Source: an uncultured Spirochaetaceae bacterium
Lineage (GTDB): Bacteria > Spirochaetota > Spirochaetia > Sphaerochaetales > Sphaerochaetaceae
Assembly (NCBI GenBank): GCA_944389505.1
Contig: CALXMP010000011.1
Coordinates: 1 to 64,000 of the forward strand
Length of the DNA stretch: 64,000 nucleotides
Direction: 5' to 3'
This document shows, piece after piece, positions 39,425 through 46,874 of this stretch. Position 1 is the stretch's first letter. Every line of letters starts with the position of its first letter. The position numbers and the translations under genes were made by a program. A model generated the notes under the pieces. That model did not search any database, was not told the origin of the DNA, and saw nothing but the letters and a program-made list of their open reading frames with translations.

Positions 39425-39903
39425 AGAGAGCTATGCTTCCGGGATCTTTCGATCCACCGACGATGGGACATATAAATATCATAGAGAGAGCAGCATCGCT
39501 TTTCGATGAACTCTATGTCGTTATTGCCGATAATATTTCGAAGAAATGCCTCTTCACACCTGAGGAGAGAAGGGCAATGATTATTGAGTCACTGCCTGAT
39601 GTCAGCAATATGAAGGTTGAGATCTTCCAGGGTCTTACCGTTGATTTCGCAGCCAAGCATGATATCGATGTGATAGTCCGTGGCGTGCGTGCCATGAACG
39701 ACTTCTCCTATGAGTTCGAGCTTGCGATGACCAATAAGATGCTCAATCCAAATGTCGATGTTATTTTCATACCGACCGATCCCCAGTATTTCCTCATCCG
39801 TTCCTCGCAGATAAAGGAGATGGCGGAGTTCGGCGCTGATTTCTCTCCTATGGTTCCTGAGCCTGTCAGGAAGAGAATGAAGGAGAAGTTCGCAAGATCA
39901 TAG
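39421..39903 (+). CDS. coaD: Phosphopantetheine adenylyltransferase
   Basis: 160 residues, class I nucleotidyltransferase fold. The T-x-G-H motif is in GSFDPPTMGHINII (residues 8-21), and the C-terminal Ser/Arg motif appears as FLIRSSQIKEMAEFGADFS. It converts 4'-phosphopantetheine to dephospho-CoA. The gene is convergent with the DUF554 gene and overlaps it by 6 bases. Confidence 0.96.
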   Translation: MKRAMLPGSFDPPTMGHINIIERAASLFDELYVVIADNISKKCLFTPEERRAMIIESLPDVSNMKVEIFQGLTVDFAAKHDIDVIVRGVRAMNDFSYEFELAMTNKMLNPNVDVIFIPTDPQYFLIRSSQIKEMAEFGADFSPMVPEPVRKRMKEKFARS

Positions 39904-40581
39904 CTTATCAATAGCTATCTGGATAATCGGCGCAAGGACAAGGGCGGGAAGGAAATTCCCGCTCGCTGCGTCCTTTATGCCGAGAAGCTTAAGTGCTATG
40001 AGTATCAGGAGCAGACCACCCTCAGCGCTCAGTGCAGTGATTCCTGCATCACCAAGCAATGGTTCAAGGTAACCTCCTAGAAGAGTGAAGAACCCCTGAT
40101 AGATGATTATCGAGATAGCGGAAAGCATCGTTCCAAGGCCATAGATCGCAGAGAATACGATTGCGACCATTCCATCCATTACCGATTTGACGAGTATCAG
40201 GTTATAGTCCCCGATTGTTCCTGCCTGAATCGATCCGACAACAGCCATAGCACCTGCGCAGAAGAGCACTGAGGCATTCAGAAATCCTGTACCGACCCCG
40301 CCACCATCCTGTCCTGCTTTCTTTCCAATCATCTCTCCGAGATTGAATATCCTCTCCTCGATTCTCATGACCGTTCCGATAACACCCCCGATGACGAGAG
40401 CAAAGAGAGATACGATAGCTGATGGCATCTCCATTGCCATCTGTATGCCAAGAATTAGCGTTATGGTTCCAGCCCCATACATAATGACAGCCTGCAGTGA
40501 AGAGCTGATCTTTTTTCCGAATAGAAGCCCTACAGCAGAACCAAGGACGATAGCAAGTGCATTGATGATTGTCGCAATCAT
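39898..40581 (-). CDS. DUF554 family membrane protein
   Basis: 227 residues from ATG 40581 (MIATIINALAIVLGSAVGLLFGK), which matches the usual N-terminus of DUF554; a longer frame to 40626 needs a TTG and has no better RBS. About seven hydrophobic helices, Gly-rich (VIMYGAGTITLILGIQMA; VFSAIYGLGTMLSAI). The transport or other role of the family is unknown. E. coli YdfK/YqgA-type proteins belong here. Confidence 0.85.
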   Translation of the reverse strand: MIATIINALAIVLGSAVGLLFGKKISSSLQAVIMYGAGTITLILGIQMAMEMPSAIVSLFALVIGGVIGTVMRIEERIFNLGEMIGKKAGQDGGGVGTGFLNASVLFCAGAMAVVGSIQAGTIGDYNLILVKSVMDGMVAIVFSAIYGLGTMLSAISIIIYQGFFTLLGGYLEPLLGDAGITALSAEGGLLLILIALKLLGIKDAASGNFLPALVLAPIIQIAIDKL

Positions 40582-40744
40582 GGAATGAATGATAGGAAAA
40601 CAGCTCTTCAGCATCAATAAGAGCAAAGGCTAAGAAATAGAAAATGAAGAGAAAAATTAGTCAGCAGATATTAGATATAGCACTCCCTGAATCTGTTAAT
40701 TCTCAGCAGATTATAGTAATATTTGCAGACGGTAGGAGGGAGAG

Positions 40745-41317
40745 ATGAGGAAAATCATAATAGTTGTTCTGCTGCTTTTGCTTTCTATCTCTTCAATATA
40801 TGCATCCAAAGGTGAAATAGGGATATTGAGTTCAGCCGAACTAAGTCTTGGAACAATAAGAAACAATAACTCAATCAGAATAGCATCAATTGATATAATG
40901 TTAGATGGTGCTACATATTTTGGCCGATCAGGAATGTTCGGGCTTGATTATGGTGCAGGAATAACAATGTCTTGGGAGGGGCAGAGTTATCCTGAGTATA
41001 ATAATTTCTATTATATCGGCGGAGGATTCAAGCTCGGGTTTGGTTTCAGTATTGATATTACATCTTTAATTGACATCACTGGCGGCGCTGGAATTAAAAC
41101 GAGAGTTTCTAGTTGTTTGAATGATTTTGTTATTTTGGCTGATATCGAAGAGTATATCGATGCTGCTGTTAGATTCAAACTCGCTGAGCATTTTGGATTA
41201 TCAACAGGTATTGCTATAGGATATCATTCTATAATTTGTTTTGATGAGTCATCAATGAGTTTGTCAAATGGAGGTCTTTCTCTTTCTCCATTTGTTGGGG
41301 TATCATTTCTTTACTGA
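40745..41317 (+). CDS. Small outer-membrane beta-barrel-like protein
   Basis: 190 residues with signal peptide MRKIIIVVLLLLLSISSIYA, then Gly/aromatic-rich alternating strands (GLDYGAGITMSWEG, YYIGGGFKLGFGFSIDI) and a final strand ending in FVGVSFLY, typical of an 8-stranded barrel. It is more AT-rich than its neighbours. No family is recognised. A GGAGGGAG ribosome site precedes the ATG. Confidence 0.6.
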   Translation: MRKIIIVVLLLLLSISSIYASKGEIGILSSAELSLGTIRNNNSIRIASIDIMLDGATYFGRSGMFGLDYGAGITMSWEGQSYPEYNNFYYIGGGFKLGFGFSIDITSLIDITGGAGIKTRVSSCLNDFVILADIEEYIDAAVRFKLAEHFGLSTGIAIGYHSIICFDESSMSLSNGGLSLSPFVGVSFLY

Positions 41318-41326
41318 TTGAACTTG

Positions 41327-41347
41327 CTGGAACAGTTTCTGTTCCAG
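41327..41347 (+). terminator. Hairpin between the barrel gene and the polyene cluster
   Basis: CTGGAACAG, loop TTT, CTGTTCCAG, perfect 9-bp stem, 10 bases after the barrel stop. The following T-tract is weak (ATATTTATG). Confidence 0.55.
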
Positions 41348-41381
41348 ATATTTATGTATATAGGGGATGGGAGTTTTCTCA

Positions 41382-41651
41382 ATGGAAAATCTAAAAGAGG
41401 AAATCAAGAAGGTGATTGTCTCCAGCCTCGAGCTGGAAGGGGTATCTCCGGAGGATATCGGTGATGATGAGCCGCTTTTCGGAGAAGGACTTGAGCTTGA
41501 TAGCGTTGATGCGCTCGAGCTTGGAATTGCGCTGAAGAAGAAGTTCGGTGTTTCGTTCCAGAGCGATAGCAGTGACAACAAGAAGCACTTCGCATCGGTA
41601 AATGCACTGGCTGAATACATCAGTGCGGCAAAAGGAGCGGAGAATGGCTGA
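41382..41651 (+). CDS. Acyl carrier protein (ApeE-like), first gene of the aryl-polyene operon
   Basis: 89 residues from ATG 41382, preceded by GGGAG at a good distance; an ATG at 41367 is too close to its upstream purines. The phosphopantetheine site is the Ser in GLELDSVDALEL. In aryl-polyene clusters two ACPs carry the growing chain, and both stand next to the ligase as here. It overlaps the second ACP gene by 8 bases. Confidence 0.9.
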   Translation: MENLKEEIKKVIVSSLELEGVSPEDIGDDEPLFGEGLELDSVDALELGIALKKKFGVSFQSDSSDNKKHFASVNALAEYISAAKGAENG

Positions 41652-41889
41652 TAAAGACGCGCTTTTCCAGGAGATCAAGGAGGTCCTTGTCTCTGAGTTC
41701 GATATCCCGGAGGATGAGATTTCCCTTTCATCGAATCTCATTACAGACTTCGATTTTGATTCAATCGATGCTGCAGAGCTTATCGTAAGATTCAAGGATC
41801 GTCTCCCTGCGAACATTGATGCAAGCATGTTCAGGGACATAAGGACGATTGATGATCTTATTGAAATGCTGGTGAAGACCGGGAACTGA
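41644..41889 (+). CDS. Acyl carrier protein (ApeF-like)
   Basis: 81 residues from ATG 41644, with AAAGGAGCGG upstream. The site is the Ser of DFDFDSIDAAELI. It differs strongly from the first ACP, suggesting distinct loading partners, as with ApeE and ApeF. It shares one base with the ligase gene (TGATG). Confidence 0.9.
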   Translation: MADKDALFQEIKEVLVSEFDIPEDEISLSSNLITDFDFDSIDAAELIVRFKDRLPANIDASMFRDIRTIDDLIEMLVKTGN

Positions 41890-43826
41890 TGCCGCTGAAG
41901 ATCCTTGGATGCGTGGTTGGCATCATGTATCCTGTATTCGTCTTCGTCTCAATCAACATACTTCACCTGCCGATGCGTATTCTCGCTCTGGGAATACTTG
42001 TGCTTGCAGTGGTTCTCTTTGCTATGAGACGCGGAAGCATGAAAAGCAGGGCAGGTGCAGTTGGTCTTGGCGCGATTGCCCTGATCGTGATGATAACATC
42101 AAGCGAGACGGTTCTCAGGTTCTATCCTGTGCTGGTGAACTGTTCCCTTTTCCTTGTCTTCTCATTATCGATGAGGGGAGGGGACAGCATCATATTCCAT
42201 TTCGCTGAGCTATGGGACAGAAGGGTCAGGACCAGTCCGGACAGGAAAGCGATATTAGGGTACTGCAGGAAGGTCAACATCGTATGGTGCTGTTTCTTTA
42301 TATTCAATATCTCGGTGTCGCTCTATACGGTATTCTGGGGATCATCATTCATATGGGCAATATACAATAGCTTTATTGTCTATATTCTCATCGGAACGTT
42401 ATTCGCGGGGGAGTTTATCGTGAGATGCATTTACAATAGAAAGCTTACAGAGAGAATCTTCCTTTCTGCTACTGATATCAATTCAAGGCATCCTGACCAT
42501 GTCGTTGCTTATTCTGGGAAGTACTCCGATGGCAACTATCTTGCATGGAAGGATTTCGTTGCTGATGTTTCGCGTATCCGCTCATTCATTGAGGAAAAGG
42601 ATCCGGAGATCGTTGTCGTTCATGTCGATGATTTCTATCTCTTCCTCGCATCCATAACTGCCGCGATGCAGTGCAGGAAGGATCTGAGGATTTCTGCGAA
42701 CAACAGCCCTGGATTCGTGAGCGAGATGACAGAGGGCAGAGGCATCGCCATAACTGATAATCCTGCATCGGGCTTTGATGTGAAGGAGATTGTGAAGCGT
42801 CCTTTAACGGAAGAGCCATCATTTCCTCCTGTTAGCCCTGATTCCCCTGTCAGCCTCTTCACATCCGGTTCGACAGGAAAGCCCAAGGCCGTTCTGCATA
42901 CGATCTTCGGCCTTGAGAATGATAACAGCTTCTTCATGGAGAAATGGAAGAAGGACTTCAAGGTGCGGTCGGTGGTGTCCAGTGTGAACCCACACCATAT
43001 CTTCGGCCTCATATTCTCCGTTCTCCGTCCATTTGCAGAGGGTGTCCCATTCAGAAGGGAGAGGATAGAGGATCCAATGCAGTTCCTCCCGCTTGGCAAT
43101 GAGCATCTCCTTATTGTCACCACGCCATATTTCCTTGATATCTGCACAAAGGATCCTGATCTTAAGAATGACCTTAAGCTGAATGATCCTTATATCGCTG
43201 TATCCGGTGGAGCTCTATCAAGGGAGACTGCCGCTGCTGCTGAGGAAGTATTCGGCGTCTGGCCAACGGAGATCTATGGCAGCACGGAGACTGGAGGAAT
43301 CGCATGGAGGATAACGAAGGATCTGGAGAATTGTGCTTGGCATCCTGCTGATGATGTGAAGCTCAGCCTGGCAGATGATGGCTGCCTCATTGTCTCATGT
43401 CCTTCCATCTTCGATGGACAGCCCCTCCATACCCAGGATCTTGTGTCTTTCGATGATAGCGGGAACTTCACTATTCTTGGAAGAAAGGATTCCGTCGTAA
43501 AGATCGCTGAGAAGAGAATCTCCACGCTGGAAGTGGAGGGAAGGATAAAGGAGACCGGGTACGTATCTGATGCGAAGGTCATACTCCTTGGAAATGAAAG
43601 GAAGTACCTTGGAGCTGCTGTTGTACTCTCCGATGAAGGACGCAAAGCCCTGAAAGGGATGAAACCAGCTGAATACGCCAGAGTATTCCGAAAAGAGCTT
43701 TCAAAGTATCTTGAATCGGTTACCATCCCCAGAAAGTGGAGATTCGTCGATGCGATTCCACGCAATTCGATGGGCAAGATACAGATGGAAGAGGTCGAGG
43801 CCCTTTTCAGAAGTGAGGTTGAATAA
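41889..43826 (+). CDS. Membrane domain fused to AMP-ligase (ApeG-ApeH-like)
   Basis: 645 residues. The first 180 hold five or six membrane helices (KILGCVVGIMYPVFVFVSI and on) and the DSIIFHFAELWDRRVRTSPD loop that is typical of the COG4648 protein, separate in E. coli. From about residue 195 follows an acyl/aryl-AMP ligase: P-loop SLFTSGSTGKPKAVLH near 320, PHHIFGLIFSV, IYGSTETGGIAWR near 460, and C-terminal hinge LGRKDSVVKIAEKRIS near 535. It should activate an aromatic acid, probably 4-hydroxybenzoate or a cinnamate, and load the ACP. The fusion would place activation at the membrane. Confidence 0.88.
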   Translation: MPLKILGCVVGIMYPVFVFVSINILHLPMRILALGILVLAVVLFAMRRGSMKSRAGAVGLGAIALIVMITSSETVLRFYPVLVNCSLFLVFSLSMRGGDSIIFHFAELWDRRVRTSPDRKAILGYCRKVNIVWCCFFIFNISVSLYTVFWGSSFIWAIYNSFIVYILIGTLFAGEFIVRCIYNRKLTERIFLSATDINSRHPDHVVAYSGKYSDGNYLAWKDFVADVSRIRSFIEEKDPEIVVVHVDDFYLFLASITAAMQCRKDLRISANNSPGFVSEMTEGRGIAITDNPASGFDVKEIVKRPLTEEPSFPPVSPDSPVSLFTSGSTGKPKAVLHTIFGLENDNSFFMEKWKKDFKVRSVVSSVNPHHIFGLIFSVLRPFAEGVPFRRERIEDPMQFLPLGNEHLLIVTTPYFLDICTKDPDLKNDLKLNDPYIAVSGGALSRETAAAAEEVFGVWPTEIYGSTETGGIAWRITKDLENCAWHPADDVKLSLADDGCLIVSCPSIFDGQPLHTQDLVSFDDSGNFTILGRKDSVVKIAEKRISTLEVEGRIKETGYVSDAKVILLGNERKYLGAAVVLSDEGRKALKGMKPAEYARVFRKELSKYLESVTIPRKWRFVDAIPRNSMGKIQMEEVEALFRSEVE

Positions 43827-43828
43827 TC

Positions 43829-44182
43829 ATGGATGGATATAAAGGAGTAAGCATCTTCTCAATTGAGGCTGAAAGCGAGGGACGGTACTCAGCCAGGCTC
43901 AGCGTCAGTTCCGATTCATCATATTACCATGATCATTTTCCTTCATTCAGGCTTCTTCCCGCTGTTGCTGAGATTGATATCGTGGTGCTTACAGCTGAGA
44001 GAATACTCGGAAAGGAGATCAAGGTCTCATCGATAACGAAGACGAAGTTCACGAAGCCGATTGTCCCAGACAGCGATCTGGAGCTTCTTCTTGATTTCAA
44101 TGCATCGGGAGTCATCCGCTTCTCTTTCAGGCTTGTATCTGGCGATGAGTGCTCGTCGGGAAGGATAGGGTATATTTTATGA
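43829..44182 (+). CDS. Hotdog-fold 3-hydroxyacyl-ACP dehydratase (ApeI-like)
   Basis: 117 residues. The FabZ-like catalytic His lies in YYHDHFPSFRLLPAVAEID (about residues 30-48). ApeI works with ApeP as a heteromeric dehydratase that makes the conjugated double bonds. It begins 2 bases after the ligase stop and overlaps the glycosyltransferase gene by 4 bases. Confidence 0.82.
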   Translation: MDGYKGVSIFSIEAESEGRYSARLSVSSDSSYYHDHFPSFRLLPAVAEIDIVVLTAERILGKEIKVSSITKTKFTKPIVPDSDLELLLDFNASGVIRFSFRLVSGDECSSGRIGYIL

Positions 44183-44913
44183 AATATGGTTTTCTTATTC
44201 CTGTATACAACCATGGAAAGCCCTGCTATGCGGAGACGGAATCCCTCCTTGGATATGGTCTGCCGATAATCCTTGTCGATGATGGAAGCAATGAGGAGAC
44301 GAAGGAATGGCTTAGGAGAGCGGGAGAGATCTCCCCTCTTGTCCATGTGATTGCGAATGAGCGCAATATGGGCAAGGGAGGTGCTGTGATCAATGGCATT
44401 GGATACGCCCACAGCATTGGTCTGACACATGTGCTTCAGCTCGATGCCGATGGTCAGCATGACATCTCAGCAGTTCCCCGTTTTCTGAAGATTTCGGAGG
44501 AGAATCCATCCTCTGCCGTCTTCGGTTATCCGATCTACGATGAGACAGTTCCTGAAAGCAGGCAGAAGGGAAGGAATGTAGCGAATTTCTTCTGCCACTT
44601 CGCGACAATGAGCGATAGCGTGAAGGACTGCATGTGCGGCTTCAGGGTCTATCCTGTAGATAAGGCATACGCTGTACTCCGAAAGGGCGGATTCGATCTC
44701 CGCATGGGTTTTGATATCGAGATAGCGGTCAGACTGTACTGGAGCGGAGTAAGGATCATAAGCGAGGGAGTAAGTGTGACCTATCCCGAAGGTGGTACAT
44801 CGAGCTTCCATATGGTCCGTGATAACGTCCGCATTTCGCTTGTATTCACAAAGCTTATTGCGTCAATGCTCTTCCATATTCCTACAATAGTGCGGATGAG
44901 GAGGAATGCATGA
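44179..44913 (+). CDS. Glycosyltransferase family 2 (ApeJ N-terminal half)
   Basis: 244 residues from ATG 44179, overlapping the dehydratase stop (TTATGA). GT-A features are visible: FLIPVYNHG at the start, ILVDDGSNEET (about 34-44), LQLDADGQHD (about 95-104, the DxD), and RMGFDIEIAVRLYW. In E. coli this domain is fused to an acyltransferase in ApeJ; here the acyltransferase is the next gene. It may glycosylate the polyene head or a lipid anchor. Confidence 0.88.
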   Translation: MKYGFLIPVYNHGKPCYAETESLLGYGLPIILVDDGSNEETKEWLRRAGEISPLVHVIANERNMGKGGAVINGIGYAHSIGLTHVLQLDADGQHDISAVPRFLKISEENPSSAVFGYPIYDETVPESRQKGRNVANFFCHFATMSDSVKDCMCGFRVYPVDKAYAVLRKGGFDLRMGFDIEIAVRLYWSGVRIISEGVSVTYPEGGTSSFHMVRDNVRISLVFTKLIASMLFHIPTIVRMRRNA

Positions 44914-45842
44914 GGTTATGGCAGCAGGTTGAGGAGGTCGGAGGGCCCCTTGCGATGAGGATGACATTCATCCTTCTCAAGACGCTTCCATATGCGCTTC
45001 TTGTCCTCATTGCCATCCCTGTGAGCTTCTTCTACTGGGTAATCGACGGGAAGGGAAGGAAGGCTGTAGCCTCGTACCTAGAGTCAATCGGTAGGATCAA
45101 CGGCAAGAAGTACCATTCCTATCCGCTCTTTCTCTCATTCGCTATATCGATTGTTGAGAAGGGAAAGAGCTGGATCGGAAGCATCGATGAGCGTAATCTC
45201 ATCTTCTCCGATGATGATATCTCCCAGTTCGATAAGGATCTCAAGGAAGGGAAGGGGGCGATTGCCATTGTCTCCCATCTTGGATCTACAGAGGAGCTCA
45301 GAGCGCTCTCTTCTCGTATTATGGACAGCAATCTCGGACATCAGATTCCAATCCTCTGCATTGTCGATTTCGATGGCACAGAGCAGTTCAGCAAGCTGCT
45401 TACGACGCTGAATCCCGGATCGATGCTCAATATAATGGGCATAAGGACAATGGGTATAGAGAGCATGGGAAGGATTACGGACACGCTTGAGAGCGGCGGG
45501 CTTGTCATCATTGCAGGAGATAGGGCCGGAGAGAGGAATATGAGCATAGACTTCCTTGGCAGGAATGCACGCTTCCCGCTCGGGGCGTTCCTTATCCCTG
45601 CGCTCACAGCTGTTCCCTGCTACTTCATGTTCTGCCTGAGGCAGAAGGATATATGGCTGAGCAAGAAGCGTGAGATCCATGTCCACAGGAATCCTGCGGT
45701 TCTTATGGGTAATAGCAGGAAGGACAGGATGGAGTATGCGGAGGCGTCCGCTGTCAGCTTCTCCGGTTTCCTCGCGCATTACACACTGCTTCATCCATAT
45801 CAGTGGTTCAATTTCTTTGAGTTCTGGAGCAATCATGACTGA
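44910..45842 (+). CDS. LpxL/HtrB-family acyltransferase (ApeJ C-terminal half)
   Basis: 310 residues. One N-terminal membrane helix (about 21-46), then the H-x4-(D/E) catalytic motif SHLGSTEE (about 122-129) of lipid A acyltransferases, and GDRAGERNMSIDFLGR near 205. It would transfer an acyl chain or the polyene onto the lipid anchor. It overlaps the glycosyltransferase by 4 bases and the thioesterase by 8. Confidence 0.85.
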   Translation: MRLWQQVEEVGGPLAMRMTFILLKTLPYALLVLIAIPVSFFYWVIDGKGRKAVASYLESIGRINGKKYHSYPLFLSFAISIVEKGKSWIGSIDERNLIFSDDDISQFDKDLKEGKGAIAIVSHLGSTEELRALSSRIMDSNLGHQIPILCIVDFDGTEQFSKLLTTLNPGSMLNIMGIRTMGIESMGRITDTLESGGLVIIAGDRAGERNMSIDFLGRNARFPLGAFLIPALTAVPCYFMFCLRQKDIWLSKKREIHVHRNPAVLMGNSRKDRMEYAEASAVSFSGFLAHYTLLHPYQWFNFFEFWSNHD

Positions 45843-46239
45843 GATAGAAGATGAGATAATCGTTGAGTTCTATGATACCGACTGCATGGGAATAGTCTGG
45901 AACGGAACATACTTCAATTACTTCGAGAAGGTCCGTTCAAAGCTCTTCCGCGCCAATGGATATGACTACAGCCGTATGTATGGCGAAGGCTTTCTGCTTC
46001 CGCTTGTCCGTAACAGCGCCAAGTACATCCATCCACTCAGGCTCGGTGAGAGAGCTATAATTAAGGCAACTGTTACGGAATGTGAGTATATGCTTGAAAT
46101 GAAGTATGAGATCAGAGCGAAGGATTCAGGCATGCTCCTGACGAAGGGAAAGAGCCAGCAGATGGCTACGGATCTTGAGGGAAATGGCCTTGGAATGCTT
46201 CCAAAACAGTTCGCTGCATCCTTCCAGGAGGGTGTATGA
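45835..46239 (+). CDS. 4-Hydroxybenzoyl-CoA-type thioesterase (ApeK-like)
   Basis: 134 residues from ATG 45835; an open frame upstream overlaps the acyltransferase gene and is not credible. The motif VEFYDTDCMGIVWNGTYFNYFEK contains the catalytic Asp of the hotdog 4-HBT family. It may release mis-loaded or finished chains from the ACP. It overlaps the LolA gene by 4 bases (ATGA). Confidence 0.88.
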   Translation: MTEIEDEIIVEFYDTDCMGIVWNGTYFNYFEKVRSKLFRANGYDYSRMYGEGFLLPLVRNSAKYIHPLRLGERAIIKATVTECEYMLEMKYEIRAKDSGMLLTKGKSQQMATDLEGNGLGMLPKQFAASFQEGV

Positions 46240-46874
46240 AGAGGCTTGCTGTAATTCTCATATCTTTTATCGCATTGATGCCGGTCTTTGCTGAGCCGGA
46301 GGTATTCAGCCATCCTGCAGATCTCTCAGATCCAGGCTTCATCGCGTTCTGCGATAGCTTCCAGAACGCTTCGCTATCTGCGGATTTCACGCAGATCAGG
46401 AGGCTTGAGCGTCTTGGCATCGAACTCGAGTCATCGGGCAAGGTAATCATCTCAGAGAACGTCGGGATGGCATGGCTGACAGAGACACCCTATGAATCGG
46501 TCATGATCGTCACGGACTCAGCTGTAAAGCAGAAGCTTGCGAACGGAACTGTATCGGAGATGGATGTCTCAGGGAATATCATATACACGGCAATAGCCGA
46601 TGCAATCCAGAATGTCTTCTCCGGTGATTTCAGAAGCGCATCTGAGGAGTTCAGCGTCTTCTTTACCGGATCTGATAATAGCTGGGAGATAGGCCTCATA
46701 CCATCAGATCAGGCTGTGTCGGCATTCATCTCGTATATAACAATCAAAGGCGAAGGAACTGTCTTCAATGAGGTTGCCATGGTGCAGAGCGATGGCAATT
46801 CCGTGATATATGAATTCCGCAATATGGAAGCATGGGATAACAGCGATGAGGAAGCAGCGCTTTTCTCCATCTAG
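46236..46874 (+). CDS. LolA-like periplasmic lipid carrier (ApeL-like)
   Basis: 212 residues with signal peptide MKRLAVILISFIALMPVFA. The LolA fold is seen in LSADFTQIRRLERLGIELESSG and the GMAWLTETPYESVMIV strands. In aryl-polyene clusters this protein is thought to carry the lipid-linked pigment to the outer membrane. Its end overlaps the exporter gene by 29 bases. Confidence 0.8.
   Translation: MKRLAVILISFIALMPVFAEPEVFSHPADLSDPGFIAFCDSFQNASLSADFTQIRRLERLGIELESSGKVIISENVGMAWLTETPYESVMIVTDSAVKQKLANGTVSEMDVSGNIIYTAIADAIQNVFSGDFRSASEEFSVFFTGSDNSWEIGLIPSDQAVSAFISYITIKGEGTVFNEVAMVQSDGNSVIYEFRNMEAWDNSDEEAALFSI

Noticed and set aside
45135-45836. 233-codon minus-strand frame opposite the LpxL-type acyltransferase
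   Set aside because: The forward frame has the catalytic motif and fits the operon spacing; the reverse frame is a shadow.
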